DNA from: Sambucus nigra
Taxonomy: Eukaryota > Streptophyta > Magnoliopsida > Dipsacales > Adoxaceae
Reading direction: 5' to 3'
DNA: 64,000 nucleotides
NCBI GenBank assembly: GCA_949130495.1
Contig: OX422221.1
Span: 155,675,241-155,739,240, forward strand
Shown here piece by piece: positions 1 to 12,185 of the stretch (its first letter is position 1; every line of letters starts with the position of its first letter). Position numbers and translations under genes: made by a program. The notes beneath the pieces were generated by a model. It saw nothing but the letters and a program-made list of their open reading frames with translations, made no database searches and was not told the origin of the DNA.

Positions 1-1400
1 CTCATGTAAATCAGGCAGATCATCATCAGACTCGATATGTGCATCGTGTGAAGTGTCCCCTATGTTTTTTATAGGCTCTTTACTCATGCACGCGCTCAAT
101 TCGTCATCAACATTATCAATTTGACTCTCACACAGTCTTTCAACGATAATAGGAACATAATTATCAAGAATATCATTAACAACATCAACAAGCATAACAA
201 GTTCATGAGCAGTCAAGCATGCATCAACATTATATATTATCTTAGCAAAGAAAGACATGAAGTACTCATTTATCTAGGTTGAATCAGTTCCATCCTCATC
301 AGAATCACTAGAGTCATCCCATGTCTTACACATATTGGCCTTGTTATTGTTATTAAAACTGGTTGAACATTTACTAGCATAGTGTCCTAGTTTACCACAA
401 CGGTGACACTTAACATCTTTTATGTCAGGTTTAGGTTTGTTGGGGTCATAGTTCCTCCTATTTTCGTAAGTGTGTTTGGGATTGTATCTCTGTCATTAGG
501 TCTGTGAAATTGATTTCCTTGATAATTTGATTTACCTTGTTTACAGGCTACAACATTTCTAAATTTCTAAATCTTTTTGAAATTCTTACTCATAAGATCT
601 ATTTTATTGTAAAGGTTTTCCAAAACATAATTTTCAAGACAGTCAGTGTCAAAATCTATAATGTTCAATTTAGGCACTGGAATTTTAGATGAAAACGCAA
701 CATTTGAACTAGAGGCTTTATTAGTCTGTCTGGTCAATTGCTTTTTGAGGTCTAGTTCCAATTCTACAGTCCTCAGTTTACTGCTAAGTAATTCAGGAGT
801 CGTATTAGGGTCATTCATTTCTTCAATGGCATATCTTTTGTTGTCAAATTTAGATGGTAATGACCTAAGAATCTTTGAAACAATTTTCTTTCTACTGTAG
901 GTTATGCCATTGGCATGAAGTTTTGTAAAAATATCAATTAACCTTATGTAGAAATCGCCAAAGGATTCATTGTCATTCATAATCAGGGTGATATATTGCT
1001 GAATGAGAATTTGAGTTTTTGCAGCTTTGACATGTTCATCACCCTCATGATCAATGACTAAAGTATCCCATGCCTCTTTTGAACTAGAACATATGGATAT
1101 TCTTTTGAATTCATGTTCGTTTATGAACATAAAAATGGCATTTTCCCTTTATTATTATCTAGAGATGCTTTTTTCTCTTCCTTAGTAAATTCACTGAGAA
1201 GTTTCTTAATTCTTGTTGGATCAGTGGCAGAGGTAAGTTTAGTAGGATGTTCAAACCCTGTTTCAATCATTTCCCAAACTTCATCACCTAGGGTTATTTG
1301 AATGAAAGCAGTCATTTGTACTTTCTAGTATGAAAAATTATTTCCATCAAAGAGTGGTGGTCTGGATAGGTTACCTAACTTCTCAAATTTTTCATCCATA
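1..1400 (-). pseudogene. gag: Ty1/Copia gag polyprotein (UBN2-type), broken, runs off the left edge
   Basis: Read on the minus strand from an ATG at 1400-1398. It opens with a short acidic leader, then a PPLFDGNNFSY motif typical of plant Copia gag, then an in-frame TAG where family members have Trp. The capsid-like core follows (KEAWDTL near 1055, SFGDFYIRL near 960, KILRSLPSKFD near 850). A zinc knuckle CHRCGKLGHYASKC (CX2CX4HX4C) lies at about 370-410, and an acidic tail with DDSSDSDEDG near 290-325. A frameshift near 1125-1130 splits the N-terminal and core frames, and there are a few more stops, for example near 275. The protein would package element RNA into virus-like particles. Pol would lie beyond the left edge. 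The family call is secure; the exact ends of the reading frame are not. Confidence 0.85.
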
Positions 1401-1469
1401 TTCAGAAATTTTTCAGAAAGAAGTTTTGAAAATAATTTCTCAAGTTTCAGGATCACAAAAGGTGTTCAT

Positions 1470-1481
1470 GCTCTGATACCA
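1470..1481 (-). other. Primer-binding site, initiator Met tRNA type
   Basis: On the minus strand this reads TGGTATCAGAGC, the classic plant PBS complementary to the 3' end of initiator methionine tRNA. It lies 70 bp upstream of the gag ATG and immediately downstream of the inferred LTR. The match stops after 12 nt. Confidence 0.85.
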
Positions 1482-3396
1482 GTTTAATAAAAGCTTTGAT
1501 GCTAAAAGTTTGTTTATAACGTTATTAAAAAAAATGTTATAAATTGAGTAAACTTCGAATAAAATTTTTGGGCAAAACTCTTTTCGAAAAAGACAAGATG
1601 TGTTGTAAAGATTTTCTAAATGTATGGATTAGATTTGATAGTTGATTACCTTTCTTTTAAAATTTTAAGAAACATCTACTAAAGTTACCATGCATTCCCA
1701 ATCACAACAACACTTAAGAACATTCAAAGAAATACACACAAGAATTTTTAACATGGTAAAACCCTTAAACAAGGCAAACATCCACGGTTCCTTATACGAC
1801 ACAAAAAAATTCACTAGAATAAAGAATCAAGTTGCAACACTTAAGCAAACCACAAAGATCCTAACCTAAGTTCAGAATATACCTACTTGAGATTCTCCAT
1901 TCCAAAGGTAATTTGAATTGGACTGATATTTTCTTGCTGCCTCTTTGCTTTTTCCTTGATCTCCTTCTCTTTGAATTTTGGTTCCAGCAACTCATTCAAA
2001 ATCCAAGATTCCCAAACAGAACCACAGTGTCTAAGTGTTCATGTGAGATAGTGTTTGTGATGTGCTACTATATGCAAACATGCTAATCACCCTCTCAAAA
2101 TTTATACAAACTTTCCCAACAAATTACAACAGTTCTAATATGATAGGTTATTTCCAAATCTGTATTTTTAAATCTAGATTTCTTGATCTTTCTATAAATC
2201 CACCTATCTCAATGATACCTTGCTGAGAAGACGGTTCAAGGTCTTAAACAATTTCAGTATTTTGAAAATATTTTTGAAATTATAAACCTTTAATTGAGAT
2301 CCAAACTAAACTTAGAAGTCTATTTTGTTAAAACAGATTCAGACTTAACATGCAGAGACTGATTCAACATATTTTGACATAAAACTTCTTCTCTCAGATC
2401 CATGGTTATGCTTTTAAAACTTTAACTAAAGTTCTTTGCGTTCTTTTTATTTTTGTACACGTATTTCATAAAAAATAAAATATAAAACCGAAAACACAAA
2501 CAACTCACTCAATCAAAAATATTTTGAAACTTAGAAGTTTATATTTCAAAATTTGTTGAAACAGAGTGGATCTATAATACCCGATCCAAAAAGAGAATAT
2601 GAAAACAAATCGTGTGATGTTCTCTTTTTAGAAAAACTCAGTCTCAATAATGGAACTTAAATTTCTCTTAGTGGTGAGTTCTGAGAGAACCAAGAACTTG
2701 AAGAGGTCTTCAAACGAAGAATAAACTCAACACCAAAAACACAGAAACCCTACAAATATCTAACTCTCAAGAATACATTTTTTGGTATATGAAACTTTAA
2801 GGTTTTGGGAGAAACCACTTAGAGGTTTAATTACGAAGAACCTAGGGTTTCTTCCCTTTCTATTTTCTCTCTCTTCTTTCCCTATCTTCTCCCTTCTCTC
2901 TCTTCTTTCCCTATCTTCTCCCTTCTCTCTCTTCTCTCTATTTTATCTCTTGTTTTACGACATGACAAAAGTCTGTAATGGCTGAGGCTTAGATCCTATT
3001 TATATTAAACGAAGAAGGATCCAGAACATCTAACTCAATCCTATGGCTGGGATTGAATATTGACCATTGACTTATAATCCAACGGTTCATCAGAAGTGGT
3101 GGGTTAAACGGTTGTTGATTGGTTTACACAGGTGTTATAAGGATTGACTCTCAACGCATGCAAATCGTTGATAAGGATGATCCAAGGCCTGAGATGACAT
3201 AAACAGTTTGTGTCTTATAGAAAACACAATCTTAGCCGACAAGAATACAACACGTGTACGAATAGGATGCAAGAAAAACGCGTGTTACAAAGTAATTACA
3301 AAGCGTACCCTGAATTCTCTAGCGCTTTGGTATTCTACCCAGGCAAACAATCAGGAAAGAAAATAACTTTCTGAAATCCAAAGTTCACCCACAACA
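1482..3396 (-). repeat. Long terminal repeat (5' LTR) of the Copia element
   Basis: This is the interval between the PBS and a TGTTGTGGGTGAAC motif that would be a canonical TG start on the minus strand. It holds a TATA box about 400 bp in, followed by a purine-rich (minus-strand) leader with a duplicated tract of about 30 bp (about 2868-2932), as expected for an LTR promoter and transcribed leader. The boundary next to the PBS reads AAAC rather than a clean CA, so either the 3' boundary has decayed or it is misplaced. The matching 3' LTR lies outside the window, so the boundaries cannot be checked by alignment. Confidence 0.5.
2997..3004 (-). promoter_or_regulatory. TATA box of the Copia LTR
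   Basis: TATAAATA on the minus strand, about 400 bp into the LTR and followed by a transcribable leader running toward gag. Confidence 0.55.
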
Positions 3397-4052
3397 CTTT
3401 TAAAAACATGTTTTAATTAATTCAAAAATTATTTTCAAATTGTATAAAATGTTTCGAATTGAATTAAATGATTTAAATTTTTTTAAAGTTTTGTAAAACC
3501 ATAAATGAAAATAGGAGATATATATAATGCAGTGAGTGTGCCCTATTTGTGGTTTTAAGGATTGAAATAACTTCCCTTTATGTTGATCTTGAGGATTTTC
3601 TTGGACAGGATTTCTTCATTGTTCTTGAACCTTTGAGAAGATGGAGTTCTCATAAAATCTAACCTTTTTTGTTTAGATATTCAAATTAGTTGGAACTCTT
3701 ATATATGTAGACTCAAGTAAGTCAATACATAGTGTGTTTTCACAAAGTTAGTGTTATGTTATATTTTTTATGAAGTACTATGTCAGTATATAAACTAGAG
3801 GCCCATTTCTGACTACCCATTTTGGATTTATTTTTTCATGAGAGACTAGAGAGAGAAATAGTCCACTAAGTTCATTATTTCTATCAAACCTATTTTATGA
3901 ACTTGGCCTTTTAATCCTTGTTGAACCTGATTCTTTTCCTTTTTAAACATGGCTTTATATAAACTGAACTCACTTCTCTATAACAAAAGCCGCCAAAGCA
4001 CAAAGGAAGGGAGGGGTTGTTCAAATCTTCATTTAAAATAAATGAAAACAGA

Positions 4053-4098
<46 letters not shown>

Positions 4099-4709
4099 GA
4101 GAACACAACTCCAGCAATGACAACTAACGCCTTCCGGGGGTCCTACCCTCAAGTTTTATTTATTATAGTTGTAATTTTAATTTTTGAGCCTTAAAGTTAC
4201 CGTATTTGCAAATATTTTTCCTGACTTCAAACTTTTTTTTTTTTACTTTAGTTGTTTATTAATTTTTCAAACCTTATTGTTGACCTTCAAATTAACTCTA
4301 ATGACAGGATTTTGGAGTTTAAAGCAAGAGTTATTGTTGATGTAGCAAGTGATCTTGTTAGCAGCTCCTAATATATATAGCCATAGGGGAAGAGCTCCTT
4401 ATCTATCTGTCTTGCTATTTTCTTATCTTAAGTTTATAGATTTTAGACGCCAATACATGAACCTTTTATTATATTTAGAAGAACAAATGTATTTTTTATC
4501 TCTTCTTATAAGAAGAAGGTATACCCATGACAAGGAGCACTTATGGAATGGAGTCATCTCTTGTTTATGGGCTTACCATTTGAAAGCGGAATTTTAAATT
4601 CTATATAGACTTTTCAATTTCTTCTACTCCTTATGAATTTATAATATTGATTACTTTGTTTGGTATATTATGACTAAACATAAATGTAAATATTTATATA
4701 CTATATAAA
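3397..4709. other. Non-coding spacer with a microsatellite
   Basis: AT-rich DNA between the Copia LTR and the first Helitron-like element. No ORF resembles a known protein. The only distinct structure is a compound repeat, (TC)n at about 4056-4082 followed by (AC)n to about 4098. Confidence 0.6.
4056..4098. repeat. Compound (TC)n(AC)n microsatellite
   Basis: About 13 TC repeats run directly into about 8 AC repeats. This is seen directly in the sequence. Confidence 0.95.
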
Positions 4710-4868
4710 CTAGCATGTAACCCGCGTAATTTACGGCGTTATTCAACTTATTTTTATCAAAATTTTAATTTAGATTACACTCAAACCTTTATCGAAAGTT
4801 AAAATTGCGATCGGACGAATAATTGAATTGTTTTATTAATATTAAATATATTAAGAAAAAATAAAAAA

Positions 4869-5037
4869 TGAGTCATTCTACACCGACACATATTTGCGAC
4901 ACATTTGGTACGACACAATGGCGTGTCGTTTCGGTATTGTCTAGTGCCCTCGGCGAGGACCCACATCCATAAGGCAGTAGCCAATATCGATGCGACACGT
5001 CGTTGTGTCGCAAATCTCTGTCGGCGTAGCATTTCTG
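4869..5037. mobile_element. hAT-type MITE 1 with 8-bp target duplication
   Basis: A 169-bp foldback. The left arm carries CATTCTACACCGACA and GCGACACA. The reverse complement of the right arm carries AATGCTACGCCGACA and GCGACACAACG. The arms pair over about 60 bp around a centre with GAGGACCCACA. Perfect 8-bp copies of ATAAAAAA flank it at 4861-4868 and 5038-5045, which is the hAT duplication length. The duplication is low-complexity, so the foldback is the stronger evidence. It lies inside Helitron-like element A and is therefore younger than that insertion. Confidence 0.75.
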
Positions 5038-5639
5038 ATAAAAAAGAAATAGAGGTAGCTTCGATAATTATAAAGTTTAGATAATTAATCATGAATATAC
5101 CCATTTTTTAATAGGTATGTTTCAAAGAAATGAAAATTAACAGTGATATAATTATAAAGTTTAGATAAATAAGTTCATCCAACTTATTCAGCACCCATCA
5201 TCCAAATGTCTAACATATTCCAAAAGTAAAGTATAAAATTAAAATTTTATATAAAGAAAAGTGAAAGTGAAATAATATAAAGAAACACGAATAAATGGGT
5301 GCTAGCCTTGTTTCCAAGCACTTGTATGAATTCAACTCAAAATAGTGTTCATGTGGTTACATGGATAAAACATTTGATGGGGAAAATCATTATTTGTCAA
5401 ACTTGTGATTCATCTTAGTTTCTAGTGAGGTTTTCCCAAAATAATTACTGGATACATAAACATACAACCTAATTGTGCATTAGGTTATTGGGATTGTATG
5501 TTTATCTATCCACATGTAAAATTAGGTTGTATATGCAACTAACCTATACATATCAGGTAGACAAACCAAACCAGAAAACCCATCTAAAAAAACAAAACAG
5601 GCCTCTACACAACATATATTTATGTGCATGTAAGAAAAA

Positions 5640-5990
5640 GGCAGACAATATATATCCCATCTCGTTAGACCCTCCGCCAGCTTGGCTTCACAAATATCAT
5701 CATCTCGGAATCGTATTCGTCAGCCTTACCACAGTGGTGAGATCAAAGCATGGGATAAAAGCCGTTTTTCATTCATCCTTGTCCGTCTTCGCGACATGTC
5801 CGAACGTATTCTGAAGCATCTTCGTTGGTTGTCAGATATGTAATTTAGGGCGGTGAGGACACCACATCATCGGAAATAACGTCAACATAGTTAGCACTGG
5901 TGGTCTGGGACCGTTGGGGTTACTGAGCTTGACAATGAGGAGGCGCAGTCCAAGAGTTCTCGGATTTGAATAAGCTTAATAATTTAATAA
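5640..5990 (-). pseudogene. Unidentified captured gene fragment in Helitron-like element A
   Basis: This segment is clearly GC-richer than its surroundings. On the minus strand one frame gives an open stretch with LLIVKLSNPNGPRPPVLTM from about 5960 downward, which reads like exon sequence rather than transposon filler. I do not recognise the protein. No start codon or splice sites can be assigned. Confidence 0.35.
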
Positions 5991-6432
5991 AGGATTGGAT
6001 TGGGGAGTAAATGACGGTGAGATGAGACGACAAAAAAGGGATGTGTGAGAGTAACTCAAAAGAAATGAGAGACAGCTAATGAAGGGACACTTGTACATGG
6101 CACATGTAATGTATAACAGCATTTACATAAAAATGGATATTATAAAATATTAAAGGTTGATGCTCCTTCTTTGGTGCAGATAGTATACGAACTTGGAAAT
6201 ATAGATGGCGAAGTGTTATTGGGAAGTGAGAGAGAAAATGAATGGGCTTTGATTTTCAAGAAATATCATATTTATTGAGCGAGAAAATTAAAGGACTGTG
6301 AGAGAAAACGAAAGGACATAAATTTGAAAATACATATTTAACTATTTTTATTTTAAAAGTTAAGGCTAAATGCGTTAAATTCTATTTATATCTCTAATAC
6401 TATTAGTCTATATTATACCTTTAATACAATAG

Positions 6433-7489
6433 TATATATGTATGAATGTATATATTTGTGTTGGGATTTTTTTTAGTTAACAAGAAACTTTGGGCCTTAT
6501 GATTATTTTTGTGATGGATATAGTGTTTCATTTTGTAGTAACGTATTTAATTGAATGAAATGGTGTGTGAGTAAAATAATAATATGTGTATAAGAATCAA
6601 ATGAGAAAGTGTTCAAAGTTAAAATTTAATATTACTTGCATTTTTTTCCCATGTTTAGTTATCCTTATTTTATTTTTTCATAAATTCGTTTATATTTTTA
6701 ATTTTTTTGCATATTTATTTTTCTTTCAAATGTTGTCTTTTACTTCATTATTCTTTGATTTGAGAATAATAACCAATGAACATAAAAAAAAAATTAACGT
6801 AAAATTAACGTTTTAAGCATATATCTTTGAGTATAATTTTTGAAGGCATTGTCCAGTTGTTCTAATTGGATAGAAAAATCAGATTGGAAACTATTTTGAA
6901 GGATTTGAATTTTGATTTAGTGGAAGAATATTTTTTCTTTTTTATCTTCATTTTTTTTAGTTTAACTCTCAATGGACAATTTTTTTAGGTAGTTTGACGA
7001 ATATTACAGTTTGAATCAATATGGATCGATTGTTTTGACTATCTACTGGTATGAATTCGAGGCCTATCATTGATGTAAAAAATAAACTTGATATTGACAT
7101 AGTTTATAATGGGAGATTGTATCCATTTTTTATATGAAAGTGGTTTTTATGTTTTCTTATAATAGTGCATTTTTTTTGTGAGATCTATAAAAATTTTAGG
7201 TCTTATTTTTAATTTGTAGGTCTTCTTTCTTTATGTAAATAAAGTATATTCACGTGGCGAGTTAGTTGTTGTTGAACACTTTATTAACACGAATAGATTG
7301 ATTGTCACAGGTAGTCTTGCTCATGCATCGCGCGGATTTACGTCCAGTTAAACATTAAAATTAACAATCATTTCACATTTATTGTGCATGTAAAACTTAA
7401 CATTCATTGTGCATGTAAAATTCAAATTAATCGGAAATCAAGAAGTGTAATGATGTTTGATTTAAACTAGAAATATGTGATTAGTGAAA
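6433..7489. other. AT-rich spacer, nothing recognised
   Basis: Very AT-rich DNA with only short, low-complexity ORFs such as 6586-6816, which are Phe/Ile/Lys-rich as expected by chance at this composition. No repeat termini or protein motifs are seen. Confidence 0.6.
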
Positions 7490-7492
7490 CTA

Positions 7493-7520
7493 GTATGTAA
7501 CCCGCGGGAGGCGCGGGTGT
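7493..7520 (-). other. Helitron 3'-terminal hairpin and CTAG end of element B
   Basis: On the minus strand the hairpin arms CCCGCG and CGCGGG flank a short loop, followed after about 8 nt by CTAG-T. This is the diagnostic structure for a Helitron 3' end. Confidence 0.65.
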
Positions 7521-8913
7521 ATTATAATGATTACATGTAATGTACTTTGGAGATGTTTTAGTATATATAATTTTTCAATGTATAAATATGATAAAAAAAT
7601 CAATCACTTTTGGTATGAAAGTTAGAATAATTGTAAGCTAAAATACATGTACAAACATAAAAAGAAAAACTAACCAAACATTATAGTGTTATAAAATAAA
7701 GACATATAAATTGATAGTTTGGAGAACAATGAAGGTGTTCAGAAATAATCAATTTGTATACATCTTCGAAAATAGAGTAAGAGAGATAACTTGGGAAACT
7801 AATTGCATTATTCTATCTAGTAACCAAATTAAAACATCGTGAGTTCCTCCATCTCCATCTCACTTAACAAAATGATTATGATATAGGTTTTCATAAAATA
7901 TCAATGGTGTATTTAATTATGACATATCTCTATGTGAGTAAATATTTCGGAAATCCAGTTTAAAAGTAATTATCCGAGGCAAGATACTCTGAAGTCAAAG
8001 ACTGCGTGAAAGTTCATCAAGACCCAAATCTAAAAAAACACCCAAATCCATCACTGTCATATAATGGTTGGTAACTCCAAAGAGGTAATAAATTGAAAAC
8101 TCTCATTCATACTCCCCATATATACACATTTAATATTTAAACAAATCTAAAATAAAAATTTGAGAAAAATCATACCTCAACCCAAATCAGAATCACATTC
8201 CAAATAAAAAACTATAAATTGAAAATAGAACATGGTTTACGTGTACTGTAAAATGCATTTTAAACAACATTTGCAATAAACAAACAAAATAGCGTACCTT
8301 GTTAAACCAAATAATATAAGTAAATCTTAATCGAGGAAATATAGTCACATAATACCGCATAGTTACATCAATGAGCAAACAAAATCAAATACTAAATCAG
8401 AATGGAATCTAAAACTAACCAAATGTTAAACCTAATTTAAGTTTAGAATTCAATCTAGCATAAGTGACTAAATTTTTTCGTAATACCCATTAGGAATGAA
8501 TTGGTCTCAAAAATAAAATCCGTAATAACACCTTATTGAGTTAGGAGCCGTAGAAGTTTTATTGGTGCTCCCTGATATTAATATCTATAGTTCGGGTCCT
8601 CGTCAAAGTGATGCAATAATATCTAAATCCTCAACAAATACAATACGTCATAATTCTCCAAAATTTCAAAAATATCTACTTCCTAAAACGAACATTTAAA
8701 TCACTGTTTAACATACTAACCGTTGAGGATTAAAAAAGTACCAAGAAAAGAACTAAGAAAATGGAGGAAAGATAGAAAAAAAGTAGAAACTTTCTCAATC
8801 TCTCACTCTTTTGAAACTCTCCCACGCCTCTTCCTTCCCTCTTCAAACCTCAATTTTCCACCAAGGATTCCACGTTTCAAATCAATAACTTGTAAGGTCT
8901 GTTTTCATAATAT

Positions 8914-9198
8914 ATGAAATTGATGTCCACATTCTCAAAATCTCCTTTCTCTCTAATCCTCATCGTTGTCATATGTTTCCTATCGACCATCCAATCAGAA
9001 AACGACCCTCTCCAATTACCATCCCATCATGATCCCTCTTCTAAAATCTCAAAACCCGTTCGTTCGTCTCTTTTCTGTGATGGGTTTTGTTGGGAAAATG
9101 GGGGAAGAAACCAGAAGCTTGAATCCCTAGTTACAACCCAACACCGACTGCAAAATGCTATGATTCAGACCCATCAGCTTGTCGGCCCAAGTCTGTAA
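8914..9198 (+). pseudogene. Captured gene fragment encoding a probable secreted protein N-terminus
   Basis: The 94-codon ORF starts MKLMSTFSKSPFSLILIVV, a plausible signal peptide (basic n-region, hydrophobic core to about residue 25), followed by a polar region with SHHDPSSKISKP and a Cys-containing segment CDGFCWENGG. The 5' side (8780-8910) is pyrimidine-rich, like a plant 5' UTR. It lies within Helitron-like element B, on the opposite strand, which suggests gene capture. The family is not recognised. The ORF ends without any obvious domain, so it is probably a first exon or a truncated copy. Confidence 0.4.
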
Positions 9199-9713
9199 AT
9201 ATGTGGTCCGACAGAATGCAAACAACCACCGTGAGTTCTTTGATATAATGCAAACAACCACGCAGAATTTTGTTGAGTTCATGGAGGAGATCCATATGGG
9301 TGTCTGTGTTATGGGTGTCTGTTAGTTTTCCACGATTTTCCGGTATTTCTGTTGCTTTATATATTTTCTGGATACGGGTTTGCTTTCTCCGCTTTTGGTA
9401 TTTAATGAATTTATTTATTTATCAAAAAAAAGATATAATGAGGAGAGAGATGGAATTCAAAACACATGGTATAGAGATCAGATATATCGGATGTATTTGA
9501 AACAAAAACTGTTGGGTTCAAAAAAAGTTGGTGCAACTTGTATTAAATCCAAGTGTCTTTTGGTTTTCATGGTGGGATTGAAAAAGGTTAGAACATAAAG
9601 GAATGGGAAAACGAAGGGATCCAGGGTGTATGTATGCTTTACGGGTAAATGACTTCAATATACTAAATGATATTTATACCTCTAATAGGATCGTATTATA
9701 GTTATATAATAGA

Positions 9714-11438
9714 TTCAGAAAACCAAGAGCATAATCTGTTAATATTTGACTAGCCTGATATTTTATTCGAATATTGTAAATAACAAGTATGATATGTTCG
9801 TTTATCAAAATACCTTAATTTAGAAGATATTGCAACTTCCAATAACTTTTTATCACTGTGTATTTGTGCCATGTTCCACAGAATGCATTCGCATGATCTC
9901 CAGATATGGACAAAGGCATGTGGTACTAAAGTATGGATGCCATTTCAAACAAATATTTTAGACTTTCAATTTATACCATTAATATTAGATTTTACTGGAA
10001 TGAATTGAATAGTTATGAAATTTGGCCTACCAATTCCCTTATTTTACTCCCCCGCGGTTCCCACTTTTCTTGTTTCAATATTTTTTTTTTTATAGTTGTG
10101 GTTTGCCATCTTTATAAATATGGCATGACACTCAAAAGTCGAAACTGACTTCTCAACTACATAATCATCCAAATATAAAGATTTATATATCATGTCAAAC
10201 ATTATGGGTTGACAATGGCTTCACGTATAATTAAGCTTTTAGGCCTCCTTTGTCGCTTAGTAGTAGATTAACAGTTATTTTGTATAGAAAAAGTGTGACA
10301 ACTACATTTTCCATATTCTATTTCTCTAATTGGTTTGGTTTGGAATCATTTTCTCCTTTTATATCAAAATTAACATTCACTATAAAACTCATTATTTATG
10401 AAAATACAAAATTTAATAACAATAATTTATAAAAATCCATCCAAAGTTCTTTCTGTTTAGGTAAAGTGCATACTCCTAAACATAGTCACTGAATCATAAA
10501 ACAGTTTTGTCCGGTATAGATTTATTAATTTTTAATTTAATGCTTTTACTGCTTATGAACTTGATCAACATCAGAAATGTAGAGATTGAGGTAAAGTTTA
10601 TTATGCAATACTCAATCACTGTGAGGAATGTATGTGACCTTATAGAGTAGATTTTCTTGAGACACTTATGACTAAATTGGTTTTTCTCAGATATAGATAT
10701 TTCTAGGAGTAATGATACTTTTGTCGGATTCAAGTATCGATTTAGTATCAAATGTGTTTTATTTGATTGTATATTGATGGAACCTACAATATTTCATGAT
10801 GGGACCCACACTATAATATAAATAAATAAAACAGTATCAATACTAAATCGATACTAACACTCGGTGTGAATAATATTTTCATATTTGTGATTGCTGAATG
10901 ATTGAACACAATTATATTCTATTCAGTCTAGGCAAAATGAGACATGTTACGAAAAATGACAAGAGGTTATTTATTAATAGGTCATATCAATGTCAATCCC
11001 TTAAGACATGATAAGTAATCAATGGAATCAAAACAGTTAATTATTTTACCAATAATCGCAATGAATATGGTAGAAATGGATAAAATAATGGATTGCCCAC
11101 GTTTATTTCAACCGATAAAAATACTACATATTTAAACATGAATTGGATAAGAACCAATCACTCTGAAAACCTACACAAATACAATACTATATGTCTACGT
11201 GACTCATTGTCAATGATTATGGCATATCAGTCAATTCTAATTCTAATTATTGAGTAGAGAACATATGAAAACCCTTGTATCCTAATTTATTATGTAATGA
11301 TTAACAGCTATATTGGGAAGGAGAGGAGGGAAGTCATTAATTGGTTAAAAAAGATTATACTTTTTGGGCCATCAACAATAAGTATAATAACCAGTTTGAT
11401 TTGATGTAACAAGGACACCCAAATGTTACATTAGCAGA
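9714..11438. other. AT-rich spacer containing MITE 2
   Basis: No convincing coding sequence. The distinct structure is the foldback element at 10705-10880; the rest is AT-rich DNA with short chance ORFs. Confidence 0.6.
10705..10880. mobile_element. hAT-type MITE 2 with imperfect 8-bp target duplication
   Basis: A 176-bp foldback. Both arms contain TATCGATTTAGTAT, at about 10735 on the plus strand and about 10840 on the minus strand. Outer arms align as GTAATGATAC...GTCGG against ATTATTCACACCGAG. The centre contains GGGACCCACA, similar to MITE 1. It is flanked by ATATTTCT (10697-10704) and ATATTTGT (10881-10888), 7 of 8 matching. Same general class as MITE 1 but older. Confidence 0.65.
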
Positions 11439-11547
11439 CTTGTTTTATTACCCGTGCAAGCATAAAATAATATAAGTGGATTACTAATCTCTATAATATT
11501 CTAAAATATTATATAATTATTAGCATGTAATTTGATGTGCGATCGAC

Positions 11548-11549
<2 letters not shown>

Positions 11550-11602
<53 letters not shown>
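11550..11602. repeat. (TA)n microsatellite
   Basis: About 26 uninterrupted TA repeats. Confidence 0.95.
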
Positions 11603-11604
<2 letters not shown>

Positions 11605-12185
11605 TTTACCTTTAATATACGTAAATATATACATAAAATATTTATTTTACTTTTAATGTCACAAATAAATATATAAATTTTTTTGGGTAAAAATATTCTT
11701 ATTCATATTGAATGTGAGTAATTTATGTTGATTATGACTCTAAAATAATATATTCAACAACTGCAAACACATATATGGATAATCATTGAACAAGTGTGTT
11801 GCGATCTCTTTATCTTTTATTATAATGAGTTACATAGATAATATTAGTCCGCAACACATACAAATAATGAATAACAAATAGGAAAGCAATTAGAAATAAT
11901 GGAATATTTAAACCTTTTATGGAGTTGAGATTGTGGTAAATAGTAAAAACCAATTTAAGACAAATAAATGTTGGCATGAGGGCCTATATACAGTGGCCTA
12001 TTTATAGTTTTCTTGTCAATATAATTCAATTCAACTCAATTCATTCCATATATTTATAGTTAAAAAGCAATAAAAATTGTACCACATTATCGACCCGGTA
12101 GAGTTACCAAAATTACTACACATTGTTCAAATAATTTCAGTGTGAAACAACTATGGCTACTGTAATTTATTATGGAAGATGATTT

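Larger units (their letters stand above)
4710..6432 (-). mobile_element. Helitron-like non-autonomous element A
   Basis: Read on the minus strand, the low-coordinate end is a Helitron-type 3' terminus: an imperfect GC-rich stem (GCGGGT half visible) and then TTACATGCTAG followed by T. The high-coordinate end, only approximate, carries ATAGTATTAGAGATATAAAT, which matches the 5'-terminal block of element C apart from one base. No Rep/helicase coding is present, so it would depend on enzymes supplied elsewhere. A GC-richer segment at about 5640-5990 looks like captured host DNA and a hAT MITE is nested near the 3' end. The 5' boundary may be off by about 20 bp. Confidence 0.5.
7490..9713 (-). 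mobile_element. Helitron-like non-autonomous element B
   Basis: The best-preserved Helitron pair in the window. On the minus strand the 3' end has a GC-rich hairpin CCCGCGCCTCCCGCGGG, then TTACATACTAG and a flanking T. The 5' end starts TCTATTATATA directly after a flanking A, so the element sits between A and T as Helitrons do, with no target duplication. Length is 2.2 kb with no Rep/helicase. It carries a plus-strand gene-like fragment at 8914-9198. The matching TCTATTATATA start in element C supports the 5' boundary. Confidence 0.65.

Noticed and set aside
646..900. 84-codon plus-strand ORF
   Set aside because: Exact shadow of the Copia gag frame on the other strand.
2782..2985. Ser/Leu/Phe-rich ORF on the plus strand
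   Set aside because: Reads the pyrimidine-rich strand of the LTR leader; composition explains it.
5473..5814. 113-codon ORF
   Set aside because: Mixed low-complexity and captured DNA; no start context or domain, and the minus strand reads more like coding sequence in the GC-rich part.
6586..6816. Hydrophobic 76-codon ORF resembling a membrane protein
   Set aside because: Phe/Ile/Leu content follows from T-rich DNA; no supporting context.
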